Part shown: positions 1-10,913 of the stretch, one piece after another | Layout of the letters: each line of letters starts with the position of its first letter | How positions within the stretch are numbered: position 1 is the stretch's first letter | Origin: Acephala macrosclerotiorum | Lineage: Eukaryota > Ascomycota > Leotiomycetes > Helotiales > Mollisiaceae | Length of the DNA: 35,125 nt | NCBI GenBank assembly: GCA_014904845.1 | Contig: MU119640.1 | Coordinates: 1 to 35,125, forward strand | Direction of reading: 5' to 3' | Made by a program: the position numbers and the translations under genes | The notes under the pieces: generated by a model | Told to the model about the DNA's origin: nothing | What the model saw: only the letters and a program-made list of their open reading frames with translations | The model's database searches: none

Positions 1-3000
1 ATTTTTAAAAAAAAAAAAAAATAATAAAAAGAAAAAATTATTTAATTACGTATAAATAATAATAATAAATTTAAAAAATATTTTTAATTAAAAAAAATTA
101 TAAAAAAAAACAAATATAAAAAATTTTAACGATTTTTTTATTATACGTCGTTAAAAACGTCGACGTAATTAAATAAAAATTTAATATCGATTTAAATATT
201 ATTATCGAGTAAATTTATAAATTTATAAATATACGAATTTAAAATATTAAAAATTTTTTTAAAATCGTTAAATTTTTAAATCGAGTTTTAAATTCCAAAA
301 ATTTATAACGATTATAAATTAATTAAATAATTTTATAAAAAAAAAAATAAAAATAATAATAAAAAATAAAATATTAAACAATTATAACAATTTAATTACG
401 CGTTTAAAAAGTAATAAAATTAAATTTATAATAAAATTTATTAATAAAATTATTGAAAAAAATAAATAAAAAAAAAATCGTTAATTAATATTATTAATCA
501 ATTAATAAAATAAATAAAAATAAAATTAAAAAAAATAAATTTAATTTAAATTAAACTCGAAAAAAATTTATAAAAATTTTTATAATTCGAATTAAAAAAA
601 AAGATTTCAAACAAAAAATAAATAAATATAACGATTAAACGATTATTTGAAAAAAATTAAAAAAATTATAATTTTTTTTTTAAAATTAATCGAATTACGC
701 ACGTATTAATAATAACGTATAAAAGTTTAATATAATAAAACGAATTAATAAAATATATAAAATCAATTAAAAAAAATAATAAAATAAAATAAAATAATAA
801 TTTGAAATTTTAAAATATTAAAAAACGAATATTATTTAATAATTAATAAAATAATAAAAAAATTAAATAATTATATAAATTTAAATTAATTAAAATCGAG
901 ATTTTTATTAATAAAAATAAATTAAAATTAGTAAATATTTAAATATTATTTAAAGAAAAATAAATTTTTAAAAAATATATTAAATTGTTTAAAAAATAAA
1001 ATGAAATAATTAAAATTAAAAAATACGATTAATTACGTTTTTATAATAATTATTATAAATATTATTTCGATTTATATAAAAAAAAAAATACGTAAAATAT
1101 AAAAAAAAATATTATATAATATATAATTTTATTATTAATAAATAAAAATATATTATTTATTATAATAAAAAATATAAAATAAAATACTTTTTATATTTTT
1201 TATATTTAATAAAAAATTAAAAAATTTTTTTTATTCGAACGTATAAATTATTGCGATTAAACGCGTATAAAAAAACGATAAAACGTAAATTATTAAAACG
1301 AAAATCAAAACGTAAAAAATGAAAATTTTAATTAAAAATAAAAATTTAAAAAACAATTTATATTTTTAATAATTAATTAAACGATATTTAATAAATTCGT
1401 ATAAACGTTATAATTTTAAATAATAATATACGTAAAAACGATTTTTTTTTAAAAAAATTTATTATAAATAATAATTAAAAAAAAAGTATTAATAATTCTC
1501 GTATAAAAACTTTATATATATAATTTAAAAAATAAAACGATAAAAATATATTCGATATACGATATATTCGAATTATATATAAAATAAAATAAAATAAAAA
1601 TTAATCGATTAATTAACGAAATAAATATATAAATATTATTAAATTAATTTCAAATTTATAAATATATAATATTTATAAATTAAAAAAAAAATATATAAAA
1701 AATCGTAATTAAATAAATTTGTATAATTTTAACGAAAAAAAAATATATTATTACGAAAAATTTCAATAAATATAATTTTAAAATATACGATAAAAAAAAT
1801 TTATAATATATAATATAATATAATAAATAGCGATTTATTAATTCGTTTTTAATAATATTTAAATATCGATAAAAAAAATTATTTTAAATTTTATAATATT
1901 AAATATATTAAATATATAAATTTAAATAAATTTAATTATATATTATAATTCGAATTATTTATTTTTATAAATCGAAATATTAAAATCTAAAAAAATTAAA
2001 AATCGAAAATTTAATATAAAAAATATTAAATTAAAAAACTTTAAAAAAGTTTTTTTCGAAAATTAAAATAATAAAAATATAATATTTTATTTAATTAAAA
2101 AATATAATAATAAATAAAATATAAACGTTTATAAATCGTTTTAATAAAACGAAAAATTTATAAAGATTTATAAAAAGTTTATTATATTAAAATAAATTTA
2201 AAATAAAAAATAAAAAAAAATATATTAAAAAAAATATATTAAAAAAAATATAAAAATAATTTAAAAAAAATAAAAAATAAATTTTAATATAATCAAATAA
2301 AAAATATATATCGTATTATAAAATAAAAAAATAAATTATTAAATTATTAAATTTTTTTTTATATAATTAAAAAAAGAAAAATATAATTAATTAATTATAA
2401 AAAATTATTAAAGAATATTTTATATTATTAAAAAAAAATTTTAAATTCGAAAAAAAAACGATTAATAATAAAAATATTTAAATTATTAAAAAAATAATAT
2501 AAATATTATTTAATATAAAAAAAATTAAAAAAATATTTATAAAAATAAAAATTTTAATTATAAAATTCAATAAAATCGTAATATATTATATTGAAAAAAA
2601 AAGTATAAATAATAAAACGATAATAAAAAAATTTATAAATATTAAAAAAAAAATTAATATAATAAAATTTAAAATAATAATAAAAAGTTTATAAAAAAAA
2701 AATTATAAAAAAATTATTAAATAAATACAATTTTTTATAATAAATAAAATAATATATTTTTTAAAAAAAAAAAAAAAATTTAATTAATTTAAAAAACGAA
2801 TTATTTTAAAAATTATTAATTTTTTTAATATTATTTATAATATTAATAGTATTTATCGAATTTCGAATTAATATAATAATATATATAAACGATATATTTA
2901 TATATACGTTATATAAAAACTTTATTAAAATAATAAAAATAATAAAAATATAAATAAATATAATTAAAAAAACGTTTAAAATAAAATTTATAAAAAACGA

Positions 3001-4440
3001 ATTTATAATTTTTAAATATATAAAAAATATAAAAAAAATTAAAATTAAAATAAATAATTAAATTTTAAAATAAAAATCGATAATTAAATATTTAAATATT
3101 TATTTTAATAAATAATTAAAATTTATAAAATATATAATTTAATAATATTAAATAATAATTTCAATATTAAATTTAAACGCTTATTAAAATAATTATATTA
3201 TTAATATTTTTATATAAATTAAAAATATAATAAAAAGAAATTTTTATTTTAAAAAAAAAACAAAATAAAAATTAAAAATCAAAAAATTTAATAAAATATT
3301 TAATAATTTTAAATAAATAATATTTTTAATATATAAAATAACGTTTATAAATATATTTATTTATAAATTAAAAAAATTTAATATAAAAAAATTTAAAAAA
3401 AAAAATCGATAAATTGAAATTAAAAATATTATTAAAATATTATTTTTTATTTGAAAATATAATTAAAAAAAATAAGCGAGAAAAAGTAAATAAAGATTTA
3501 TTATACAAAGGAAATCAAAATTTATAAATATTATAAAATTGTTTAAAAAACGAAAACGAAATTTAAAAACGTAATTTTAAAAAAAATTAAAAACATTTAA
3601 AAAATTAAAACGAAATCGAAATCGTAAAATTAATAAACGATTATTATATTAATAAAAAAAAAATAATAATATATAATTAATTACTTTTAAAATTAAAATA
3701 AAAAATATAAAAATTATATAATAAAAAAATACGATTAAAATTGAAATTAAATTTATTTTAATTAATACGAATTTAAAAATAATTAAAAAATAAAAACGTT
3801 ATTAAATAAATTTATAAATTTTTTTTTTATAAATTATAAATATATAAAAAAAATACATTAAAAAATAATAAATATTAAAAATATATTAATAAATCTTTTA
3901 AGTAATATTATTTTTAAATAAAATATATAAAATAAAAAAATTAAAACAAATATTATAATAACGTTAATAATATAAAATTAAATAAAAATATATAACGTAT
4001 TATAAAAAACGAGAAAATAAAATTATAATTTTATAAAAATTTAAAAATTATTTATAAATTAAATTACATTTTTTAAACTATAAAAATAAATATAAAATTA
4101 AAATTTTAAACGAAAAAAAAAATCGATTTTATATTAATAATAATAAAAAATAAAAATACGCGATTACGTTTATATTATTAAATTAATAAAAATTATCGCG
4201 AAAATAGTTTTTATAAAAAAAACAAATAAAAAAAATTAAAACGCAAAAAAAAAAATTCGTTAATTATTAAAAATTAAAAACGATTTAATAATATTAATAT
4301 ATTAATTAAAAAAAAAAAAAATTTTATTTTTATTTTTAAAAAAAAAATTAAACATTATAAATACGAAAAAATAAATCGTTTAAAATAAAAATTATAAATT
4401 GAATATTTTCGAATAAAAAAAAATAAAATAAAATTTTAAA

Positions 4441-4442
<2 letters not shown>

Positions 4443-4472
<30 letters not shown>
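4443..4472. repeat. 30-base poly(A) run
   Basis: This is an uninterrupted run of 30 A, longer than other A runs in the block. It could be the tail of a decayed non-LTR retroelement or simple slippage in AT-rich DNA. Nothing else supports either reading. Confidence 0.5.
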
Positions 4473-4475
<3 letters not shown>

Positions 4476-4842
4476 AAAATAAATTGATTATATAAATTAT
4501 ATTATTAATTAAAAATCGAAAAAAATAATAAAAATAATTAAAAAATTAAATAAAATTTTTTTTAAAACGATAAAATATTTAAAAATAAAAAAAAAAAAAA
4601 TTTAAATAAAAAACGAAAAAATATAAAAAATATTAAATTTTTTTTTTTTTTTATTTTATTTCGATTAAATAATTAAAAATATTTATATTATTAATTAAAT
4701 AAAAAAATAATTAATATAAAAATAATAAATAAAAAACTAATATTCAATATAAATTATTACAATTTTATTATTTAATAATAAATACAAATTTAAAAAGAAT
4801 TTTATTTTATAATTATATAATTTTTAAAAAAAATATTAAATT

Positions 4843-5183
4843 TTTTTTTTTTAAAATTATATATTAAAAAAAAAAATTTAAATTAATTAAATCAATTATA
4901 GTAATTTAATATAAAAAAAGAAAATTTTAAAAAAAAAAATTTTAATATAAAATTTTATTAAAAATATATTTATATTTAAAATATTAAAATATTTAAATAT
5001 TAAAATAATTATACAATTTTCAAAAAAAAATTTAAAAAGTTTTTTTTTAAAATTATATATTAAAAAAAATAATTTAAATAAATTAAATTAATTGTCATAA
5101 TTCGATATAAAAAACGAAAATCTTAAAAAATATTTTTTTAATAATATAAAATTTGAAATAAATATATTTTTATTTAAAATATT
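4843..5183. repeat. Diverged direct repeat, two copies about 197 bp apart
   Basis: Positions about 4850-4987 and 5047-5183 align over roughly 140 bp. Both begin ttaaaattatatattaaaa and end atttaaaatatta. The differences are a mixture of transitions and small indels, by eye about 80% identity. They may be two units of a tandem satellite or two ends of a small element. No third unit was obvious on either side. Confidence 0.55.
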
Positions 5184-5441
5184 AATAAATTTATTATTTA
5201 ATAAAATTTTAAATATTAATTTTAAACGTTTATAAAACGTTTAAATTAAAAACTATTAATTTCAAACTTAAAATAAAAATAAATTACTAAAATCGAAAAC
5301 TTTAAAACTTTTCGTAAAAACGTTTTTATAAAATTTACGAAATAAAATATACGTCGAATATCGAAAAAAAATTTATTTATTAATTAATTCGTTTATAAAT
5401 CGATAAACGAACTTTTTTTTTCGATATAAAAAAAATAAAAC

Positions 5442-5872
5442 TATTTAAATTACGTAATATTATATAATTAATCTTTAAAAAAAGAAATTTAATTTATTAA
5501 TAAATTATATACAAATTAAAATTTTAAATAATTTTTATAAAAATATATATAAAATTATTAAAAAATTTAATATTAATTAATTATTTAATATATATTCGAA
5601 AATATAAAAAAAAAATTAAAGTTTTATTTATAAATTTTAAAATTTATTAAAAAAATTCAAATAACGAAATAAATTTTTTAATAAAATTTTTTTTATATAA
5701 ATAAATTTTTTAATTTTTTTTTATATATAAATAATTAATTAATATTAAATTTTTTAATAATTTTATATATATTTTTATAAAGATTATTTAAAATTTTAAT
5801 TTGTATATAAATTATTAATAAATTAAATTTTTTTTTCGAAGATTAATTATATAATATTATGTAATTCAAATA
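5442..5872. repeat. Large inverted repeat (arms about 145 bp, spacer about 140 bp)
   Basis: The left arm (5442-5587) and the reverse complement of the right arm (5728-5872) match almost base for base, with only a handful of substitutions and one 1-base indel. Several differences are C/T or G/A, for example acgt against acat. The 140-bp spacer is itself partly self-complementary, so the whole 431 bp approximates a palindrome. This is the shape of a foldback or MITE-like element, or of a terminal inverted repeat pair after internal deletion. No target duplication could be recognised in the AT-rich flanks. It sits right at the edge of the AT-rich block. Confidence 0.75.
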
Positions 5873-5930
5873 AAAAGTTTTTTAATAAATTTATTTATAT
5901 ATATATAAAGAATTAATATTTTAAACTTTA

Positions 5931-6374
5931 AGTAATTATATTAATTTTTGGTAAAATTATAAATATATCAAAATCGCTATTTTTGGTGTAAAAAGTGGCC
6001 GGAATGAAAGAGTGGCTGGGATTAGAGACTAGGGACTTAATCTGTAGAGGGAAAAACGCGCTCTGCCGAAGTTGCAAAAGGCTTATAACTCTTGGTGTAA
6101 GATGCGAAGTAGAGGATGCATTACGGTTTCGACTCTCGAGGCACGTCATTTTGAAGTGAGGAGGAGGGCCCGTGTTTAGCTTGTGCGCTCTTTGGAGTCG
6201 ATGCGATAGCGTAAGGTTACCGAATGCAAAATATCGCTCATACTTCCATGTTCGCGGGTTCTTCTCGCCTTGTATTCGTTCATCAAACTTTCTCCTCTTA
6301 TCATCATTCAGGTCGTGCCTTCCATCAAGACTATCCCGCCACTCAATCATTCTCGCTCCTCCCCCTTTTCCAAA
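5931..6374. other. Gene-free stretch upstream of family copy A
   Basis: Composition becomes normal here. I see no convincing coding region. The last 100 bp before the ATG at 6375 is pyrimidine-rich (tctcgctcctccccctttt), like a fungal core promoter or 5' leader, and probably belonged to copy A. Confidence 0.4.
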
Positions 6375-6759
6375 ATGAGTTTCTTCAAGATGCCATGGAC
6401 AAAGAAATCCAAGCTTTCAAAGACCGAAAAGAAATCGAATAAGAGCGACCCTCCTCTATACTCAAACATAAAGATATCAGACGCCATCAGTGGCTATGGT
6501 CTCAAGCAGAATGCCAAGAATGGATCATAGCCGTCCACATTACATACCTTAACTACAAACCCAAGAAAGCACGAGCGAGAGCATCGGGCTTCGAAGGATT
6601 CGGGCCTACTTTATTCGGCAACACCCTCTCGATTTGGAGGTCGGTACTTGGTAGCGATGCCGACGGACATGCAATTTCCCGCTGATCTTTAGTCTGAGAG
6701 ACGAGTCAGGTGCGATGCCTGCTAATACTACTTTCACACACTATGAGAGGAAGAATTGA
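6375..6759 (+). pseudogene. Copy A of an unrecognised four-copy gene family (frameshifted)
   Basis: I do not recognise this family. The ATG at 6375 is in a good context (ccaaaATG) and opens a lysine-rich N-terminus beginning MSFFKMPWTKKSK. The frame must shift near 6488 to reach AECQEWIIAV, FEGFGPTLF and GSDADGHAI. It must shift again near 6682 to reach IFSLRDESGAMP and TTFTHYERKN, ending at TGA 6757-6759. Each block matches copies B, C or D below, in the same order and strand, so the frame changes are damage and not chance ORFs. Length without the shifts would be near 128 residues. An intron at either break is unlikely because the gaps are only one or two bases. Function is unknown. Confidence 0.65.
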
Positions 6760-7400
6760 GACTTTGTTGGCATTGTATCCGGAAAGGCGTGGTTGGAAAG
6801 CGAAGAATGCATCGAGGGGGAGAAACTTCAACTGGCGTGGAGATATACAACCGATACTGTCCAAGTAGAGGGTTCTCATCGTTTATATTGAGGCAGAAGC
6901 CCTCCAGTACATATTTAGCTCTCACGGACTCAATTCTGCACGCACCCGTATTGCACGGTCTTTTTAATCTCAGGGCCACCTCATATCAGCATAATGAAGT
7001 TCAAAGACGTATGTGATACTCTTCCACGTTTCACTTTAGCATTAATATACTAGCTGGTGGAAGCTAGATAGAGGAAGTGCTACCGTGGTTCATCGCAAAG
7101 TCATGACACCATATCAAGATAAGTCTCAAGACTACTGCTTCATCTTTCGAATAGCTTACTTCTCCCGCCGTTCTGGAGTTTCTATAACTGTTCGTTCCAG
7201 AGAGCACCTCCAGAAGACTTCACCCTCCACAGCTGTTCCAATTTGAAAGCATAGTCTCTCCAATCAAGCTACATCAGATAGTCCGAATGGCGTCCGGAAC
7301 GTCACTACCGCCTCCTTAACTAGGGCCTTCTTCGACAAGCAACACTTTCACGCGAATGCTATGTGCAACTCCAGAAACATCATTATTCAAGATCAAACCT
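6760..7400. other. Gene-free stretch between family copies A and B
   Basis: No supported gene. Short open frames on both strands overlap each other and match nothing I know. The part just after 6760 continues open in the copy A frame for about 45 codons and may be a former C-terminal extension. Confidence 0.35.
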
Positions 7401-7715
7401 ATGATACAACCTGACGAAACGCCTCTATGGGTCTGGGCCCAAACCGAGCGCCGATAATGGATCTGGGCTGTCTGCTATATGTATCTTGAGTACTTACTAG
7501 AGAAGGCGACGGAAGCGGCAATCAAGTTTTAAGGCATGGGAAATTATTTATACACCATTTCTTCAGAGGGCTGGCAGTACTTCATGCCTGAAAAGTCGCA
7601 TGGAATTTCGATCTATAACATTTTGATCAGTGAGAAAGCGAAGAAGGGCGCTATTACAGGCAAAGGCCGTGGTATAGGTGTAAAGTGTGTGTTCATGATG
7701 TGTATTCCTGTCTAG
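7401..7715 (+). pseudogene. Copy B of the unrecognised four-copy family (two in-frame stops)
   Basis: One reading frame from ATG 7401 to TAG 7713-7715 carries the family pattern throughout: LWVWAQ, then WIWAVCYMYLEYLLEKATEA, GMGNYLYTISSEGW, HGISIYNILI and KKGAITGKGRGI. It is interrupted only by TAA at 7455-7457 and TAA at 7530-7532. The first sits where copies A and D have Gln just before Trp-Ile, so CAA-to-TAA is the simplest cause. The second lies between Phe and Gly-Met-Gly, where the other copies have Glu, Thr or Lys. There are no frameshifts, so this copy is the least damaged over the core domain. The start is uncertain because copy A has a longer N-terminus. Confidence 0.65.
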
Positions 7716-8260
7716 CGGTGAGATGAGGATATATAACATTAAACACGTGATCACCCTAATAGGCGCGGTTCCTCAAAGTGTTAGTTTTCCTCACTGGAAG
7801 AAGTCTTAGAAGAAGAGATTGGAAGAGGCAGAAAGTTTGAGAAGTAATTATTGTAGATGATAGTTTTCGAAGAGCGGGGAATTTCTCATCTTTGGGAGCT
7901 TTTGAGTGCTGCACTGGTGGTGTAATTAGAGCTAGGTGAAGAAGCTCGCGGGGCTTTAACTGCTGCTAATTAATACAGCCAAAAGGAGTCCGAGACACAA
8001 GAAACGGACTAGAGCTCAGTTGATTTGTCCCGCGTTCGTATGACGTCCGAGGGTGGAAATATACTGCGTACGCTTCTAGCTCAGGCTACCATCTAGAGCC
8101 ACTCCCTTAGTCCAGAATACTGAAAACTTTTCTATTTCGAGATAATATCTGAATATCACCCAGTCCTACTAAAAAGCCTCAGGATCTCTCTCTCGTACTC
8201 TCGCTTGCGAACAAAGTACAACCATCACCTGCATGTGCCATACGCCAAGGCGGGAGCAAA
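7716..8260. other. Gene-free stretch between family copies B and C
   Basis: No supported gene, RNA or repeat was seen. It presumably holds the 3' end of copy B and the promoter of copy C. Confidence 0.35.
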
Positions 8261-8538
8261 ATGGGCAATATTGCAAGCCAATCTTCAACTCCTTCTAAGG
8301 TGAACAAACCTTCTCCATATACTCTTTCAGAAATATCTTTCTTGTGGATAGAGATCAGAGCTTCCGACGCACCACAATTGTGCACTGTGCTAGTCTAACT
8401 TCGAAACTCGCGCTTCTGCGTTGCATAGGTAGTATCTGAATTGCTCTTCTGAGAGTGAGACCGCCGCGAGCCAATTCACAGGAATGGGAAATATTCTTTT
8501 CCAAATAATAGCCAAGGACTGGGATGAAAGATTGAAGG
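8261..8538 (+). pseudogene. Copy C of the unrecognised family, 5' part, cut by a retrotransposon
   Basis: ATG 8261 opens MGNIASQSSTPSKVNK, whose Gly-2/Ser-6 pattern resembles an N-myristoylation signal, followed by a Pro-Tyr and Leu-Trp stretch loosely like copy A. The core then degenerates: a stop (TAG 8430-8432) is followed by a frame with YLNCSSESETAASQF, FTGMGNILF and AKDWDERLK. This aligns with YLEYLLEKATEAAIKF and GMGNYLY of copy B. The frame runs straight into the target duplication GAAGG at 8534-8538, where the LTR element begins. The middle (about 8350-8430) could hide an intron or be decayed. Reading is resumed at 15012. Confidence 0.55.
8534..8538. repeat. Target-site duplication GAAGG (left)
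   Basis: GAAGG lies directly before the TG of the left LTR and is repeated directly after the CA of the right LTR at 15007-15011. Five base pairs is the usual duplication for LTR retrotransposon integrases. Confidence 0.9.
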
Positions 8539-8762
8539 TGTCGGAACAAATATCACATGATATTCACGTGCGGCCCGAAACCGCATATAGCTAGTATTGT
8601 CTTACTCTCATTTCCGGAGTAGAGCTTTTATATCTCGAGTTTCGCTCTTTAAATAGTTGGAATTAATTATGAACTAATACGTATACTAGAATCCAAAAAA
8701 AGTTTTATATGCGTTTAAATTATTTTATTAATAAATTTAATATTTTTAATATAATACTAATA
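8539..8762 (+). repeat. Left (5') LTR, 224 bp
   Basis: It starts TGTCGGAAC at 8539. The first about 150 bp are nearly unmutated. From about 8690 it becomes AT-only, yet still aligns base for base with the right LTR under C-to-T and G-to-A changes. For example, caagaggggttctacgtgcg on the right is caaaaaaagttttatatgcg here. The ancestral CA end has become TA (8761-8762). Confidence 0.9.
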
Positions 8763-10865
8763 TTGATTAATAATTGTTTTTAATTACGAATTAGTAAAAA
8801 TCTATTAAAAAAAACGGAATATAATAAACTAAAAGTGTTAATAAATTTATTATAAAAAGTATTAAAAAATCTCGATCGAATATTGTTAAATATTATCGAA
8901 TTATAAAAACGTTTTATTATTTCTTTTTATAAAAACGAGATTAAAATATTTAATTGTTTTTCGAGAATTTAAAAAAATTAATTATAAAAGAATTCGAACC
9001 TTTAAATAATTAATTTAAGTTTGTATTTATTACGTAAAATAATATTATTTTACGAAAAAATTCGATTAAATAATTAATTAAATTATTATATTTATTATTT
9101 GATTTTAAACATCGCATTAAATCGATATTATTTTCTATTTTTTATTTCGATTATATTTACACTTATTAATCTCGAATTAATCAATCGAATAATATATCGA
9201 TATTATATTACTATCGAAAAAAACGTTTTATAAAAACGTTTATTGTAAGTATTTAATTAAATTCTATTGAAAATATTTATTTTTCGAAAACGTTTATTCG
9301 TTTTTATATTCGTTTTTATATACGTTTTTATATTTATTTTATTTATTTTTATTATTTATTTTTATTAAAACGTTTAAATTATTTATAAAACTATTTATAA
9401 AATTAATTATTTTTTATTTTTCGAAATAATATTTAAAAAAATAAAATATAAAATTAAAAAAGAAATATAAAATTTATTAATCGATACAAAAAATAAAAAT
9501 TTAAATAAAATAATAATCGATATATTTATTATATTTAATATTAAATACTATAAATAAAACGAATATACGAATTATATTATATAAAAATATTTTAAAAATA
9601 ATATTAATTTTTATTCGAGAATTACGAAATATTTTACATAAACGAAAAATATAATTATCGAAAAATAAAAAACGAATTATAAAAACACTCGAAAAAATTA
9701 TTATAAATAATAAAAAATACTATAAATAAATTAAAAAAAAAAATTTTATATTTATTTTTAATAAAATTCGAATAATATTCAAAGTAAAATCGATCGAAAT
9801 AATATTATTTTTTAAAATAATTTATTTTTATAATTATAACGCTTTTAAATTCTAAATATTTTAAATATTTAATTCTACGAATTTCGAATTTCGAATATAT
9901 AGTATTTTAATATATAATTTTTAAATATTTAATTTTTAAACCGATAATTTTATTAATTAATATATTAATAAAATAATTTATAAAACTAAAAAAATATAAA
10001 TTTTAATTAAAACGTTCAATTAAACGATAATTTTTAATATAATAATTTTTAATTTTTATAAAATATATTAATAAAATCGTTTATAAATTTAATAAAAATA
10101 TATATTAATAATAATAAAAAATATAACGAAAAATTATTCGATATTTTTAACGTTAAATTATAAATTTTTTACGATTATTATTTTAAAATTAAATTATTAG
10201 AAAATTAATATAATAAAATATTTTTTATTATATTTAAAAGTCGTACGAGTTTATTTTATTATAATAAAATCGCGAAAAAGAATTATAGTTTTATAGTAAT
10301 AGTAAATAAAATTCGAATATATTTCAAAACGAACGAAAATCGATAATTTTATATATTTTTATAAAGAGAAATTATATTACTACGAATTATTACCGTTAAT
10401 AAATCGAAAATTAAATTAAAGTATTTTTAATTATTTTTCGATTAATTTTAATTAATTTAATGTAATTTATCGAGCGAATACTATATAAAATATAATTTTC
10501 GAAATTAAATTATTAACGTTTATAAAAATATCGAAAAATATAATTTTATATTTTATAAATTTATAAATACGTTTAAAAACGTTTATATTAAACTATAATT
10601 CGCGATCGATATTATAATACGTTTACAAAAAGCGTAATAATATAATAATAATTTTAATCGTAATTTTTAAAAAAATAAAAAAAATTATAATAAAATCGAT
10701 TAAAATTAAACCGATTAAATATACGAAAAACGTAATAAAAAGCGTAAATATAAATTAATTTCGATTTTTCGATTTTCTCGATTCGATAAAAAAAATAAAA
10801 AACTATTTCGAAGTAATAATAATTATCGTATAAATCGTAATTATTAAAAAAAATCTTATTAAAAA

Positions 10866-10913
10866 AAGTATTATATTTGTAATAAATTAAATTATTAATT
10901 AATGAAATATATA
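10866..10913 (+). other. Fossil Gag zinc-knuckle remnant inside the retrotransposon
   Basis: Read in frame, the codons are aag tat tat att tgt, then after four codons tat taa tta atg aaa tat ata. Allowing C-to-T and G-to-A reversal, the Tyr, stop and Tyr codons would have been Cys, Trp and His. The spacing is C-x2-C-x4-C-W-S-T-x-H, seen in Gag of fungal Copia elements. One cysteine codon (tgt, 10878-10880) is still present. This sets the element's coding strand as plus. The reading depends on inferred mutations, so confidence is moderate. Confidence 0.5.

Larger units (their letters stand above)
1..5930. repeat. AT-rich, RIP-saturated repeat block
   Basis: This block is almost entirely A and T and holds no open reading frame of gene length. 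The few remaining C and G bases lie mostly in CpG steps (acga, tcga, acgt contexts). This is the end state expected when RIP-type C-to-T mutation on both strands removes nearly every C outside CpG. The block is probably one or more dead transposons. I found no flanking long terminal repeats, and the left edge runs off the window. Internal structure that can still be seen is a 30-base A run (4443-4472), a direct repeat with about 197-bp spacing (4843-5183) and a large inverted repeat (5442-5872). The change to normal composition near 5930 is abrupt. Confidence 0.85.

Noticed and set aside
4443..4472. Poly(A) as proof of a LINE element
   Set aside because: No endonuclease or reverse transcriptase remnant is visible upstream, and A runs are expected in this composition.
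1..5930. LTR pair for the first AT block
   Set aside because: Apart from the 197-bp spaced repeat and the inverted repeat, no long direct repeat with TG...CA ends and a target duplication could be found.
5928..6350. 140-residue minus-strand open frame crossing the AT-block border
   Set aside because: It runs into RIP-saturated sequence, has no motif, and part of it is the promoter-like leader of copy A.
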